Source: Lachnospiraceae bacterium
GTDB lineage: Bacteria > Bacillota > Clostridia > Lachnospirales > Lachnospiraceae
DNA: 33,465 nucleotides
Assembly: GCA_017482485.1 (NCBI GenBank)
Contig: JAFUMV010000023.1
Location: 1-33,465 of the forward strand
Direction of reading: 5' to 3'
Shown here: positions 7,321 to 15,886 of the stretch, in pieces
How positions within the stretch are numbered: position 1 is the stretch's first letter
Layout: every line of letters starts with the position of its first letter
Program-made: the position numbers and the translations under genes
Notes under the pieces: generated by a model
Seen by the model: only the letters and a program-made list of their open reading frames with translations
Told to the model about the DNA's origin: nothing
The model's database searches: none

Positions 7321-10300
7321 ATGTCAAAAAGAAGCAGAGTTTTGCGGAGAGGATTCGTATGGCTATTATGTATTATGCTTGCCGTGCAGCCGGTTATGGC
7401 AGCTGATAGCACCGGAACCGGCAGTGGAGGCAGTTTGATTGGAAACAGCCTGGAAGAGGAATCCTCATCGGGAGAGGAAGTGCCCGAGTCATCGGAATCT
7501 TCAGCGGAGGAGGAAGTGCCCGAGTCATCGGAATCTTCAGCGGAGGAGGAAGTGCCCGAGTCATCGGAATCTTCGGCGGAGGAAGATTCGTCAGAGTCAT
7601 CAGAGTCTGCATCAGAAGACGAAAATTCTGAGTCATCGGAATCTTCATCTGAAGAAGTGTCTGAGGCAGAGGAGTCTTCGGCGGAGGAAGAGGTGTCCGA
7701 GGCTGAGGAATCCTCATCAGAGGAGGAAGGGTCTGAGGCAGAAGAATCCTCATCGGAAGAAGCATCAGAGAGTGCATCAGAAGAAGTGTCTGAATCAGCG
7801 GAGAGTGAGTCCGAGGAAGAATCCGAGTCAGTAACGGAGTCTGAGAAAAATGATATGGAAGGGTATGAGCCTGTCATTTGTGATTCGGAAAGTGTCAGTG
7901 CGGCTTATTATCCTCCGGTTGTCATGATGAGTCTGCGAAGCAGAAGTATTTCCAATTTTAAAAATGAAACATCAATTCAGCTGATCAATGATTCAGACAC
8001 TAATATTCCTGATCGTTATATCAATGAAAACAGTGTGACTGGCTGGAATGGTCTGACTAAGATGGGCCAATATGAATATCTCGGATATGGCAATCTGAAA
8101 GTTCAGGTGGATTATGAGCTGGCGGATGACTATGAACCTGGCGAACTGAAGGTAACTCTGCCCAAGCTTTTGACGAAAGAGGATACCAGCATATGGGAAA
8201 AAGGATGGAGTGATACCTATCCTGCCTATGATATCGGTGGCGGAGACAGCTTATGGGAGCTGGACGCATCAGATGATGACGTTGTGGTGCTGACGAATAA
8301 GATCAAAATGATCAAAGGATCCAGCGGTTATTTCCAGCTGAAGTATTGTAATATTTGCGCTTCCTATTTTGTAGATGATAAATGGACTAAAGAGATTACC
8401 GCTTCCTGGTCAAATGCTTCCGGAGAATTTATTATGAAATCGGAAGAGAGCGTAACTGTTGCGTATATTGGCAGCCAGAAAGACTACTATATCAAAACGC
8501 TGGTAAACCGCAGCGTGGATTACATTGACATTTTGCCGGAAGACTATTTGCCGGCTGACGAGGTCGCAAAATATCATTGGACCGCATATGAATTCAGGAT
8601 CGGTGCCCGTTCTGATGACGCAATAGAATCAGAGGATTCCTACCTTCTGATCACCTTGCCTAAAGGGACGAAATTCCTGAATACAATCAGTACGGTAGCT
8701 ACGCCGGTATACACGGATCCGGAGAGCGGAGAAAGCCTCTATTTAGTTAATACTGCGTATAACTATAAATATTGTGCAATCGGCTATGACACCAATATGT
8801 ATAATCCGAAAGATGCTGTCACAATGGTTGATGTCAAGGCAGATCTGATTTTACGCTACAAAATAGAAACAGACGTACAGCGCGGTGAAGACGCAGCGAC
8901 TCATTATGCAAATGAAATATATGCATCTAAACTGATGACGGCTTTGGGAAGCGTTCCGGATGGAAAGCCGGGCTGGCGCTATATGGAAAGCAAAACATAT
9001 TCCAAAAATCTTTCAGAATTGGATTTTGATTATGGTGGTACGGGACATCATCCGCTGTTTTGTGATAGCGCATTCGATGCAGGCGGGACAGCAACTGTTT
9101 CCAAAAATGATATGGAGACAGAACAGGGAGCTTTATTCCGTTATGCGGTGACCACCGGTATTTCCAGAAGCTATGTCTGTGATCTGGTTTTCGGCGGGGA
9201 TTATATTTACTATAACACCCAGGATTCCGGACTGGTACAGGCTGGAAAAGATGAATATTATTACACCAAGGCTACTTTCAAGACCAGCCGGCTCTGGTAT
9301 GCGGAAGAAGGAGCAGAATCATCCAAATACAGCAAAGCGGGAACTGACCTGTACTATAATATTTTTTATCGTACAGCAGGCAGCAGCGATTACAGGAGTG
9401 TGTATACTGAAAAGAAGTTAATTCCTCATGATAACAGCCAGCTGACGGTCTCTTTCGATAAGAGCCAGCAGGTGATTGATGTTCAGTTCCGTATTTATGA
9501 TATACCGGCGGGATGTACGGTTGACGGAGATATCGCTTTTATTTTGGAGGGCAGAATAAAGCCTTCAGCTGCCAACATTGACCGCATTATTCCAAATACA
9601 GAGACTCGCCAGGATGGAAAAATGGTGTTTTTGGGATATACGAAAGTGTATAATTCTGCAACTCAGGAGCATATGGACGGCAGAGTTGAAGAGAACTTTC
9701 TTGGAACACCGGAACTGGATGATGCGCTGATTGCTCAGGATCGGTCATTACATGACAACAATATTCTGTACAGAAGGAAGGCGGAAGCCGCTGTAAAAGA
9801 ATATTTTCTGGAAGGCTATGTGAGAAAGGATATGTCGGATGCTGAGGAAGACCAGGTCAATAACGGTTGGAATGTTCAGACCCGGCTGTATGTGGACTGG
9901 TCAGAGGACAGTCTGCTTCCGAATGGGATTGCCAAATATACCATGTATGATCTGCTTCCGGAAGATCTGCAGTATCTGGGCGATGAAGATGATATTAGCT
10001 ACAAAGTAACCGAAATAACAATGGATTCTCTTTTGAGCGGTTATACAGAATCTGCGCTTTCTCTGGTGGACGGAACGGTGATTCCGGCGGCGGCATCTGC
10101 GGAATATGTGCGTCAGCATTGCAACTTTACGGTGCAGAAAAATTATAATAACACAAATCGGATCATGCTGAAGTGGGAATTTGACTTTTCCGATAATCCG
10201 CTGACACAGGGAGGAGAATACGGTTTGTTCCCCGTGATTATGGTGAAATTTGATTTCTTCATTCCCAGGGCAAGTTATGTGAAAAACCAGGGAGAATACA

Positions 10301-11739
10301 CCAATCTGGCAGCTGCAATGGTGGATGTTCCGCTGAACGAAAATGGCAATGACAGCTTTAAGGTTGTTGCGGAAGAAAATGTTTATCGTTCTCTGACGGG
10401 AACAGATAATGGTCAATGGGTCGGCAGCAGTGATGATCAGGATGACTGGAAGAATCTGGACGGAAAAGAAGCAAACGATGACAGCAGAGTGGTAATGGGC
10501 GCCTGGGACAGTGTGAGTGTGAAAAATATTACATATGCGCATCAGAATATCAGAAAACAGGTACAGACAGATTTGTATCAGGAGTGGACTGATAAGGCGG
10601 TTGCTACCATAGGAAGTAAGTATCGATATAAGATGAATGTTTCCAGCTCGTCAAAGTATAAAGTGGGAAATATCGTTTTATATGACATTCTGGAAAATGA
10701 AGACGGGTCGGAATGGAAAGGAACTTTCCTTGGTATTGACTGCAGCGAGGCGGAAACGCTGTATGATGAGCAAGATAATAAATCTAATCCGGATCCCGTT
10801 GTTTATTATGCAACAGTGACCAATCCGGGACTTATTGACAGCGGAAGCTGGACGAAAGCGGGAAATTTTAAGGAAGATCTCAGCAAAGTAAAGGCGGTGG
10901 CAATTGATTTAAGAAAGGATAAGGACGGGAATGATTTTTATCTTGAAAATTCAGATAGTTTCAACCTGTATCTGAGTCTGAAAGCCCCCACAGATCCTGA
11001 ATTGTTTGACTGTGTGACCAGAAATACCTTTTTTGCGAAAGATATTAAAATAGTAGACCCCTATGACATCAGTAACATTCATTTTGAGGGTGATCTTTAT
11101 ACAGAAGCAACAGCGGTAACGATCGGAGAAAAGCAGTATTCGGTTGTGTTCTGGAAATTGGATGAGAATAAGGACTTCCTGGCAGGTGCTGTATTCATAC
11201 TGAAAGATGAAAACGGCGAAGTTTATGGAGAAGCGACAAGCGGCAGTAATGGAATTGTCCGCTTCGAAAATGTGAAAGCAGGAAAGTATACACTGGAAGA
11301 GAAAGCAGCGCCGGAAGGATACCAAAAGACGGATGATGTGTGGACGGTGACGGTACATACCGATGGAATTGATTATGTAAGTTTCCAAAAGAACGGTGAA
11401 AATGCAAAAAGATCGCTCTTTGTCAGCAATGCGCCGGTTTCTGAAAACAAGCCCGGGTCCGAACCGGAAAGCACACCTGAATCTGAACCGGAGTCAGAAC
11501 CTGAAAGCAAGGTGCCCGAAGAGCCGAAGGAAAGCGAATCGATCAGCCAGGCAAATGGAAGTGCGGACAGGATATCCGGAATTACCGGAAGAGTTCTGGG
11601 CGCAATGAGAGGCGTTCTGGGTGTAAGAACCGGAGCCGCAACCGGAGATGATACTTCTGTATTGCCCTGGGGAATCGCTCTTGTGGCAGCGCTGGCAGCA
11701 GCAGTTGTAATCATTGTGCGGCGCAAAAAGAAAAAATAG
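7321..11739 (+). CDS. Large secreted Ser/Glu-repeat surface protein with SpaA-like domain and LPXTG-like anchor
   Basis: A 1472-residue exported protein, probably an adhesin. A signal peptide (residues 1-28, basic RSRVLRR then a hydrophobic core ending VMA-A) is followed by a Ser/Glu-rich stalk (about 45-180) that includes three identical 12-residue repeats. The central part (about 190-1265), rich in Tyr, Asp and Gly, is not recognised. A SpaA/Cna-B-type domain lies at about 1272-1365; its Lys1279 (FWKLDE) and Glu1326 (TLEEKAAPEGY) fit the residues that form an internal isopeptide bond. A Pro/Ser/Glu linker (about 1380-1412) leads to ATGDDTS, a hydrophobic helix and the tail RRKKKK. This looks like a sortase signal but has no canonical LPXTG. 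AAGGAG at 7309-7314 supports the ATG. No sortase gene is in the window. Confidence 0.85.
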   Translation: MSKRSRVLRRGFVWLLCIMLAVQPVMAADSTGTGSGGSLIGNSLEEESSSGEEVPESSESSAEEEVPESSESSAEEEVPESSESSAEEDSSESSESASEDENSESSESSSEEVSEAEESSAEEEVSEAEESSSEEEGSEAEESSSEEASESASEEVSESAESESEEESESVTESEKNDMEGYEPVICDSESVSAAYYPPVVMMSLRSRSISNFKNETSIQLINDSDTNIPDRYINENSVTGWNGLTKMGQYEYLGYGNLKVQVDYELADDYEPGELKVTLPKLLTKEDTSIWEKGWSDTYPAYDIGGGDSLWELDASDDDVVVLTNKIKMIKGSSGYFQLKYCNICASYFVDDKWTKEITASWSNASGEFIMKSEESVTVAYIGSQKDYYIKTLVNRSVDYIDILPEDYLPADEVAKYHWTAYEFRIGARSDDAIESEDSYLLITLPKGTKFLNTISTVATPVYTDPESGESLYLVNTAYNYKYCAIGYDTNMYNPKDAVTMVDVKADLILRYKIETDVQRGEDAATHYANEIYASKLMTALGSVPDGKPGWRYMESKTYSKNLSELDFDYGGTGHHPLFCDSAFDAGGTATVSKNDMETEQGALFRYAVTTGISRSYVCDLVFGGDYIYYNTQDSGLVQAGKDEYYYTKATFKTSRLWYAEEGAESSKYSKAGTDLYYNIFYRTAGSSDYRSVYTEKKLIPHDNSQLTVSFDKSQQVIDVQFRIYDIPAGCTVDGDIAFILEGRIKPSAANIDRIIPNTETRQDGKMVFLGYTKVYNSATQEHMDGRVEENFLGTPELDDALIAQDRSLHDNNILYRRKAEAAVKEYFLEGYVRKDMSDAEEDQVNNGWNVQTRLYVDWSEDSLLPNGIAKYTMYDLLPEDLQYLGDEDDISYKVTEITMDSLLSGYTESALSLVDGTVIPAAASAEYVRQHCNFTVQKNYNNTNRIMLKWEFDFSDNPLTQGGEYGLFPVIMVKFDFFIPRASYVKNQGEYTNLAAAMVDVPLNENGNDSFKVVAEENVYRSLTGTDNGQWVGSSDDQDDWKNLDGKEANDDSRVVMGAWDSVSVKNITYAHQNIRKQVQTDLYQEWTDKAVATIGSKYRYKMNVSSSSKYKVGNIVLYDILENEDGSEWKGTFLGIDCSEAETLYDEQDNKSNPDPVVYYATVTNPGLIDSGSWTKAGNFKEDLSKVKAVAIDLRKDKDGNDFYLENSDSFNLYLSLKAPTDPELFDCVTRNTFFAKDIKIVDPYDISNIHFEGDLYTEATAVTIGEKQYSVVFWKLDENKDFLAGAVFILKDENGEVYGEATSGSNGIVRFENVKAGKYTLEEKAAPEGYQKTDDVWTVTVHTDGIDYVSFQKNGENAKRSLFVSNAPVSENKPGSEPESTPESEPESEPESKVPEEPKESESISQANGSADRISGITGRVLGAMRGVLGVRTGAATGDDTSVLPWGIALVAALAAAVVIIVRRKKKK
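7474..7581 (+). repeat. Three tandem 36-bp repeats in the surface-protein stalk
   Basis: Units 7474-7509, 7510-7545 and 7546-7581 each encode EEVPESSESSAE; the DNA is identical apart from a single change (TCAGCG to TCGGCG) in the third. Degenerate versions (SESSAEE, EAEESSSEE) continue to about 7850. Near-identity at DNA level points to recent duplication or slippage, so copy number probably varies between strains. Confidence 0.92.
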
Positions 11740-11832
11740 TATTCTGAAGCCGGATGGCAAACAATCTGCATGATTGTGACAGTGTCGGAATAAGATGAAC
11801 AGAGAACATGTTTCCGGGAAAGGAAACGAAAA

Positions 11833-12366
11833 ATGGCGAATGTTTTGGCCCACTTCTCAAACATCATTATTCCGGCGCTGATTTTTTATATTGTGGCCTA
11901 TGGATTGATAAGCAAAAGCAATGTATATGAGGATTTTATTAAAGGTGCAGCAGATGGCTTTAAAACCGTGATACAGATTATGCCAACCCTGGTAGGGCTG
12001 ATGATGGCGGTTGGCATTCTGCGGGCATCGGGTATTCTGGATTTTCTGGGAAACTCCATAGGAGGGCTGACAGAACGGATCGGCCTGCCGGCGGAACTGG
12101 TGCCGCTTATCTTTATTAAGTTATTCTCTTCTTCTGCGGCAACGGGACTGGTGCTCGATATTTTTAAAACCTACGGGACAGATTCGAGGATCGGACTGAT
12201 CACCTCCATCCTGATGAGCTGTACGGAAACGCTGTTTTATACCCTTTCCGTATATTATATGGCGGCGAAGGTGACAAAAACCCGATATACAGTGGCGGGA
12301 GCGCTGGCGGCCACAGCGGCGGGCGTGGTGATGAGCATTGTGATGGCAGAATTCATGATAAAATAA
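11833..12366 (+). CDS. spmB: Spore maturation protein B
   Basis: The usual partner of SpmA in spore core dehydration, a membrane protein of the same Gate-domain family. At 177 aa it matches the Bacillus length (178). Diagnostic stretches are PALIFYIVAYGLISKSNVYE, DGFKTVIQIMPTLVGLMMAV, PAELVPLIFIKLFSSSAATG and LMSCTETLFYTLSVYYMAA. The ribosome binding site is weak (GGAAAGGAAAC at 11818-11827). The gap to the preceding surface-protein gene is 93 bases with no clear terminator or sigma-A promoter, so it may be read through from upstream or use an unrecognised sporulation promoter. A terminator follows at 12376. Its separation from spmA by two unrelated genes is unusual. Confidence 0.92.
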   Translation: MANVLAHFSNIIIPALIFYIVAYGLISKSNVYEDFIKGAADGFKTVIQIMPTLVGLMMAVGILRASGILDFLGNSIGGLTERIGLPAELVPLIFIKLFSSSAATGLVLDIFKTYGTDSRIGLITSILMSCTETLFYTLSVYYMAAKVTKTRYTVAGALAATAAGVVMSIVMAEFMIK

Positions 12367-12375
12367 TACAGAAAT

Positions 12376-12423
12376 AAAAAAGCGTGCTGCTGTTGCCTGA
12401 AAGGGGATGAGAGCACGCTTTTT
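12376..12423. terminator. Terminator between convergent spmB and the GntR-type regulator
   Basis: AAAAAGCGTGCT (12376-12387) pairs perfectly with AGCACGCTTTTT (12412-12423). A-run and T-run flank the GC-rich stem symmetrically, so it can serve both converging genes. Confidence 0.85.
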
Positions 12424-12473
12424 ATATTCAAGTACCTGACAGCAGTTGGATGTCAATCAGACGGCGGTGGCAG

Positions 12474-13619
12474 TCACAAACTGCTTTGGACGCGCGGAAC
12501 ACCGGTGGAGGAACGGACCACCAGTTCAACCGGAACAGTTATTCTCTGCGCTTTTCCGGTTGGATTGGCCATGGATGTAAGTAAAACCTGACTGATCTGT
12601 TCACCGATTGTGACAAAATCCTGCTTGATGGTAGTGATATTCAGCTCCTGAGCGATCTCTGTGTTGTCAAAGCCGCAGATACTGATATCTTCCGGAATGC
12701 GAAGTCCAATTTCATTGCATGCCATATGAATAAAACGTGCAACCTGATCGTTTTCCGCAATGATGGCGGTCACTCCGGAATTATATAACTGACGGATGAC
12801 ATGCTGGAAGGAGTTGGGGTCATCGGGCTGCATATCGGATTCTGTAATTTCATGAGGATGATAAAACATATGATTGGAGCTCATTGCGATGCCGGAGGAC
12901 TGCATCTGATAAAGGTAACCGGAAAAACGATTGCGGATGGATGAAACCTCGTCTATGGGAGAAATCGTGAAAAACACTATATTGCGATGCCCAAGCCCGA
13001 TCAGATGCTCGGTTAAAAGTCTGCCCCCTTCAAAGTTATCACTCACGATGTTATGCAGGTAAGGACAATCGGTAGATTTATCAACTATGATAACCGGAAT
13101 ATGCGCATACACAAATTCATTGAGCAGATTCAGGCTGATCATATCTCTTGTAGGGTAGTATACTAGCCCGGAAATATGCTGGGACATGAGCAGACGTATA
13201 TTTGCCTTCTCTTTACTGCTGGAGAGATCGGAAATGTACAGGCTTAAAAAATAGCCGTTGGCGCTCAGCTTTTTGGTAACTACTTCGATTGTTTGAAACA
13301 GATTTCCTTTCGTGCTGTCAACCGGCAGCAAAAAAGATACCATCTTGGAATCGTTATATGGGCGAACGGGAGCGGCAAGGGCGGTCAGGGCATCGCGTGA
13401 AACAAAACTGCCCACACCGCGCTTGCGGTAAAGAACCCCTCGCTGTTCCAGATCGGTAATCGCTCTTTTGGCGGTAATCTGGCTAACACTATATTGTTCG
13501 GCAAGCTGCTTTTCCGTACAGAAAACTGCGTCATAGGAAAAGTCGTTATTATAGATTCTGGCAAGTATATCATCTGTGATTACTTCGTATTTGGGCTTGC
13601 GTGAAGTAGGACTTGACAT
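12474..13619 (-). CDS. GntR-type HTH / LacI-type sensor hybrid transcriptional regulator
   Basis: A DNA-binding regulator of AraR-like layout. The N-terminal winged helix-turn-helix (about residues 9-75) has the GntR signature TEKQLAEQYSVSQITAKRAI followed by LEQRGVLYRKRGVGSFV. The rest (about 95-380) is a periplasmic-binding-protein-like sugar sensor as in LacI regulators: ISGLVYYPTRD, VIIVDKSTD, SDNFEGGRLLTEHLIGLGHR, ISICGFDNTEIAQ. The minus-strand ATG is preceded by AGGAG at 13623-13627. It is divergent from the sugar importer genes and very likely controls them, with release by a sugar from the same pathway. The effector is unknown and no typical AraR box was found in the shared 5' region. 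Confidence 0.88.
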   Translation of the reverse strand: MSSPTSRKPKYEVITDDILARIYNNDFSYDAVFCTEKQLAEQYSVSQITAKRAITDLEQRGVLYRKRGVGSFVSRDALTALAAPVRPYNDSKMVSFLLPVDSTKGNLFQTIEVVTKKLSANGYFLSLYISDLSSSKEKANIRLLMSQHISGLVYYPTRDMISLNLLNEFVYAHIPVIIVDKSTDCPYLHNIVSDNFEGGRLLTEHLIGLGHRNIVFFTISPIDEVSSIRNRFSGYLYQMQSSGIAMSSNHMFYHPHEITESDMQPDDPNSFQHVIRQLYNSGVTAIIAENDQVARFIHMACNEIGLRIPEDISICGFDNTEIAQELNITTIKQDFVTIGEQISQVLLTSMANPTGKAQRITVPVELVVRSSTGVPRVQSSL

Positions 13620-13945
13620 AGTTCTCCTGTTCTTTCATGCTTGGCAGAAAAAAGGGTGGAATGGTCCTTTTGGCCTGCATGATATAAAGTATATTTTGCT
13701 TAGTATAAACAATTATATCTTAAATCAAAAACTAAGTCAAATAAATAATATAATATATTAAATAAATTAAGATATATTAAAACTAAAATGAAAAGATATG
13801 GTTAAAAGCGATAAATTATGGAAAATAAAATCGTTTATAATATACAAAATGATGCAAAAATGGTGAAAAGTTGATAAAACAATGTTGACAAGCGCATATA
13901 ATAATGCTAGAGTTTAGTATATTAAATGACTTAAGCAAGGAAGGG
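13620..13945. promoter_or_regulatory. Divergent, very AT-rich control region
   Basis: This gap separates the regulator from the importer operon. It contains no gene. From 13681 to 13880 it is almost entirely A and T, with an inverted pair TAATATAT (13751-13758) / ATATATTA (13772-13779) that may be an operator or only low-complexity chance. The importer promoter lies at its right end. Confidence 0.55.
13885..13913 (+). promoter_or_regulatory. Candidate promoter of the sugar importer operon
   Basis: A perfect TTGACA (13885-13890) is 17 bases from TAGAGT (13908-13913). An alternative is TTGATA (13871-13876) with TATAAT (13897-13902), but its spacer of 20 is long. Either choice puts the open frame's first ATG at 13904 inside or next to the promoter, so translation must begin further on. 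Confidence 0.5.
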
Positions 13946-14920
13946 ATGAAGGTGTTGAAGAGAAAAGTTACTGCAGCAGAGAACAGGAAAAGTGTTGGCG
14001 GAAGACTTCTGGTTGCATTGAAGAGGCACTGGCAGGTGTATCTGATGATGCTGCCGGCGGCGGTGCTGCTGTTTTTGTTCGCTTATCTTCCCATGGGGGG
14101 ACTCGTAATTGCATTTAAGGATTATCAGTTTCGGGATGGAATATGGGGAAGTGCATGGATGGATCCCTGGTATCGTAACTTTGAAATTCTTTTTAAGAAT
14201 AATGCGAATGCGATGAGAGCCATCCGGAATACGGTTCTTTTAAACCTGCTTTTTATTGTGGGTGGTACGGTATTTTCACTGGCACTGGCGCTGGCATTGA
14301 ATGAGGTTACCAATAAGCAGTTGAAGAAAATTTGTCAATCCTTCAGCTTCCTGCCTTATTTTGTCTCAACGGTTGTTGTGGGAATTTTTGTTACTGGTAT
14401 GCTTGGTTATGAATCGGGCGTTGTCAACAGGTTTATAACGGCATTGAGCGGAGAAAAGGTTGCCTTCTATATGAATCCTGCGTATTGGCCAATCATACTC
14501 CTGATAGTCAACATCTGGAAGGGAGCGGGATATAATGCGGTTGTTTATCTGGCAACGATCAGCGGATTTGATGAGACCTACTACGAGGCGGCCAAAATCG
14601 ATGGAGCATCCCGCGCACAGCAGATCTGGTATATAAGCCTGCCTCTTTTAAAGCCCACTGTCATTATCATGACGCTGCTTTCAATAGGCAGGATAATGAA
14701 TGCAGATTTTGGTCTCTTCTACAACGTCACAGGCGATTCACCATTGCTGTATCCGACGACCGATGTTTTGGATACTTACATCTTCCGGGCACTTCGGGAG
14801 ACCGGGGATATTGGAATGTCATCCGCAACCAGCTTTTTCCAGTCCGTGGTTGGATTCGTAATGGTGGTACTCAGCAACTGGATTGCAAGAAAATATGAGA
14901 AAGATTCGGCGTTGTTCTAG
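13946..14920 (+). CDS. Sugar ABC transporter permease, LplB type
   Basis: One of two inner-membrane subunits of a binding-protein-dependent carbohydrate importer. It has six hydrophobic segments, the first around LMMLPAAVLLFLFAYLPMGG, and the LplB/YtcP-type feature LVIAFKDYQFRDGI. The EAA loop that contacts the ATPase is present: YYEAAKIDGASRAQQIWYIS. The frame is open from ATG 13904, but that lies at the promoter. AGGAAGGG at 13938-13945 better serves ATG 13946 or GTG 13952; I chose 13946. The second permease starts nine bases after the stop, so they are co-transcribed. No importer ATPase gene is here; such systems usually borrow a shared MsmK-type ATPase. Confidence 0.88.
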   Translation: MKVLKRKVTAAENRKSVGGRLLVALKRHWQVYLMMLPAAVLLFLFAYLPMGGLVIAFKDYQFRDGIWGSAWMDPWYRNFEILFKNNANAMRAIRNTVLLNLLFIVGGTVFSLALALALNEVTNKQLKKICQSFSFLPYFVSTVVVGIFVTGMLGYESGVVNRFITALSGEKVAFYMNPAYWPIILLIVNIWKGAGYNAVVYLATISGFDETYYEAAKIDGASRAQQIWYISLPLLKPTVIIMTLLSIGRIMNADFGLFYNVTGDSPLLYPTTDVLDTYIFRALRETGDIGMSSATSFFQSVVGFVMVVLSNWIARKYEKDSALF

Positions 14921-14929
14921 GAGGAAATC

Positions 14930-15817
14930 ATGAAGAAAGAAAAAATGACCGTTGGAAAGGCTCTTGTATACATATACGTAATTTTGTTTGCGCTGATCTG
15001 TCTTTATCCGTTTCTGCTGACGATGGGCGGTTCTCTGATGACGGATCGGGAAGCAACGCTGGAAGGGTTTAAAGTTATTCCATCTGATATCACTTTCGAT
15101 TCCTATCGGTTGATCTGGGCCAATAAGAATATGATTTTAAACGGTTATAAGGTCACGATTATTGTGACGATACTTGGAACGTGCTGCTCTGTTATCGTCA
15201 ATGGCATGATGGGCTATGGTTTGTCACGCAGACAACTGCCGGGAAGAGCTGTGGTTAATCTGTATGTACTTATTACGATGCTGTTTAACGGCGGTATGGT
15301 TTCCTGGTATATCGTCTGCAGCAGGTATCTTCATTTGAAGGATACACTTTTCGCATTGATAGTACCGTCTTTGGTGAATGCCTGGAATATTTTTCTGATA
15401 CGAAATTATTTTTCAGGCGTGCCGGAGGAAATGTCCGAATCGGCCAAGCTGGATGGAGCTTCCGAATTTACAATCTTCTTTCGGATTTATCTGATTCTGG
15501 CGAAGCCGGTGATTGCTACAGTGACGCTGTTTGCAGCATTAGGGTACTGGAATGACTGGTGGCTGGGACTGATGCTGATTGATAATACGGAGCTGCACCC
15601 GCTGCAGATGCTGCTGCGCAGCATGATGGCCAATATCCAGTATTTGCAGACGATGTCACAGCAATCCTCTGAGGCACAGTCCATGCTGGCCAACGTGCCG
15701 GGCAATGGCGTGAAAATGGCGATGACTGTGATTACCACAGGCCCCATCATTTTGCTGTATCCCTTTCTGCAAAGGTATTTTATGAAGGGCATCATGGTTG
15801 GTGCGGTCAAGGGATGA
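14930..15817 (+). CDS. Sugar ABC transporter permease, LplC/YtcP type
   Basis: The second membrane subunit of the importer (295 aa, six hydrophobic segments). The N-terminus shows ALICLYPFLLTMGGSLMTD. The EAA loop is MSESAKLDGASEFTIFFRIY, with the motif's first Glu replaced by Ser as is common in this branch. The C-terminus PFLQRYFMKGIMVGAVKG is the standard ending of YtcP/LplC permeases. AGGAGG (14919-14924) overlaps the stop codon of the upstream permease, so translation of the two is probably coupled. The binding-protein gene follows after about 70 bases. Confidence 0.92.
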   Translation: MKKEKMTVGKALVYIYVILFALICLYPFLLTMGGSLMTDREATLEGFKVIPSDITFDSYRLIWANKNMILNGYKVTIIVTILGTCCSVIVNGMMGYGLSRRQLPGRAVVNLYVLITMLFNGGMVSWYIVCSRYLHLKDTLFALIVPSLVNAWNIFLIRNYFSGVPEEMSESAKLDGASEFTIFFRIYLILAKPVIATVTLFAALGYWNDWWLGLMLIDNTELHPLQMLLRSMMANIQYLQTMSQQSSEAQSMLANVPGNGVKMAMTVITTGPIILLYPFLQRYFMKGIMVGAVKG

Positions 15818-15844
15818 GCGGGACCGGAACGCTGTGAAAGAGAA

Positions 15845-15861
15845 TATGAATAACGTTCATA
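15845..15861 (+). other. Short hairpin before the binding-protein gene
   Basis: TATGAA-TAACG-TTCATA forms a perfect six-base-pair hairpin about 14 bases before the AAGGAG of the lipoprotein gene. There is no T-run, so it is not a terminator. It could be an RNA processing or stability element, or chance in AT-rich sequence. Confidence 0.35.
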
Positions 15862-15886
15862 TAAATAAAAGAAAAGGAGAATGGAT

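Noticed and set aside
7474-7581. CRISPR-like array
   Set aside because: The 36-base units are directly adjacent without spacers and encode in-frame protein repeats.
7206-7877. Minus-strand open frame encoding a Ser/Asp-rich protein of 223 residues
   Set aside because: It is the mirror of the Ser/Glu repeat region of the surface protein. The composition follows from the repeat codons on the other strand, and it has no ribosome binding site or promoter of its own.
13800-13816. Possible CcpA (cre) site around AAAAGCGATAAA
   Set aside because: The match to the cre consensus is poor and the sequence is AT-rich, so chance is likely.
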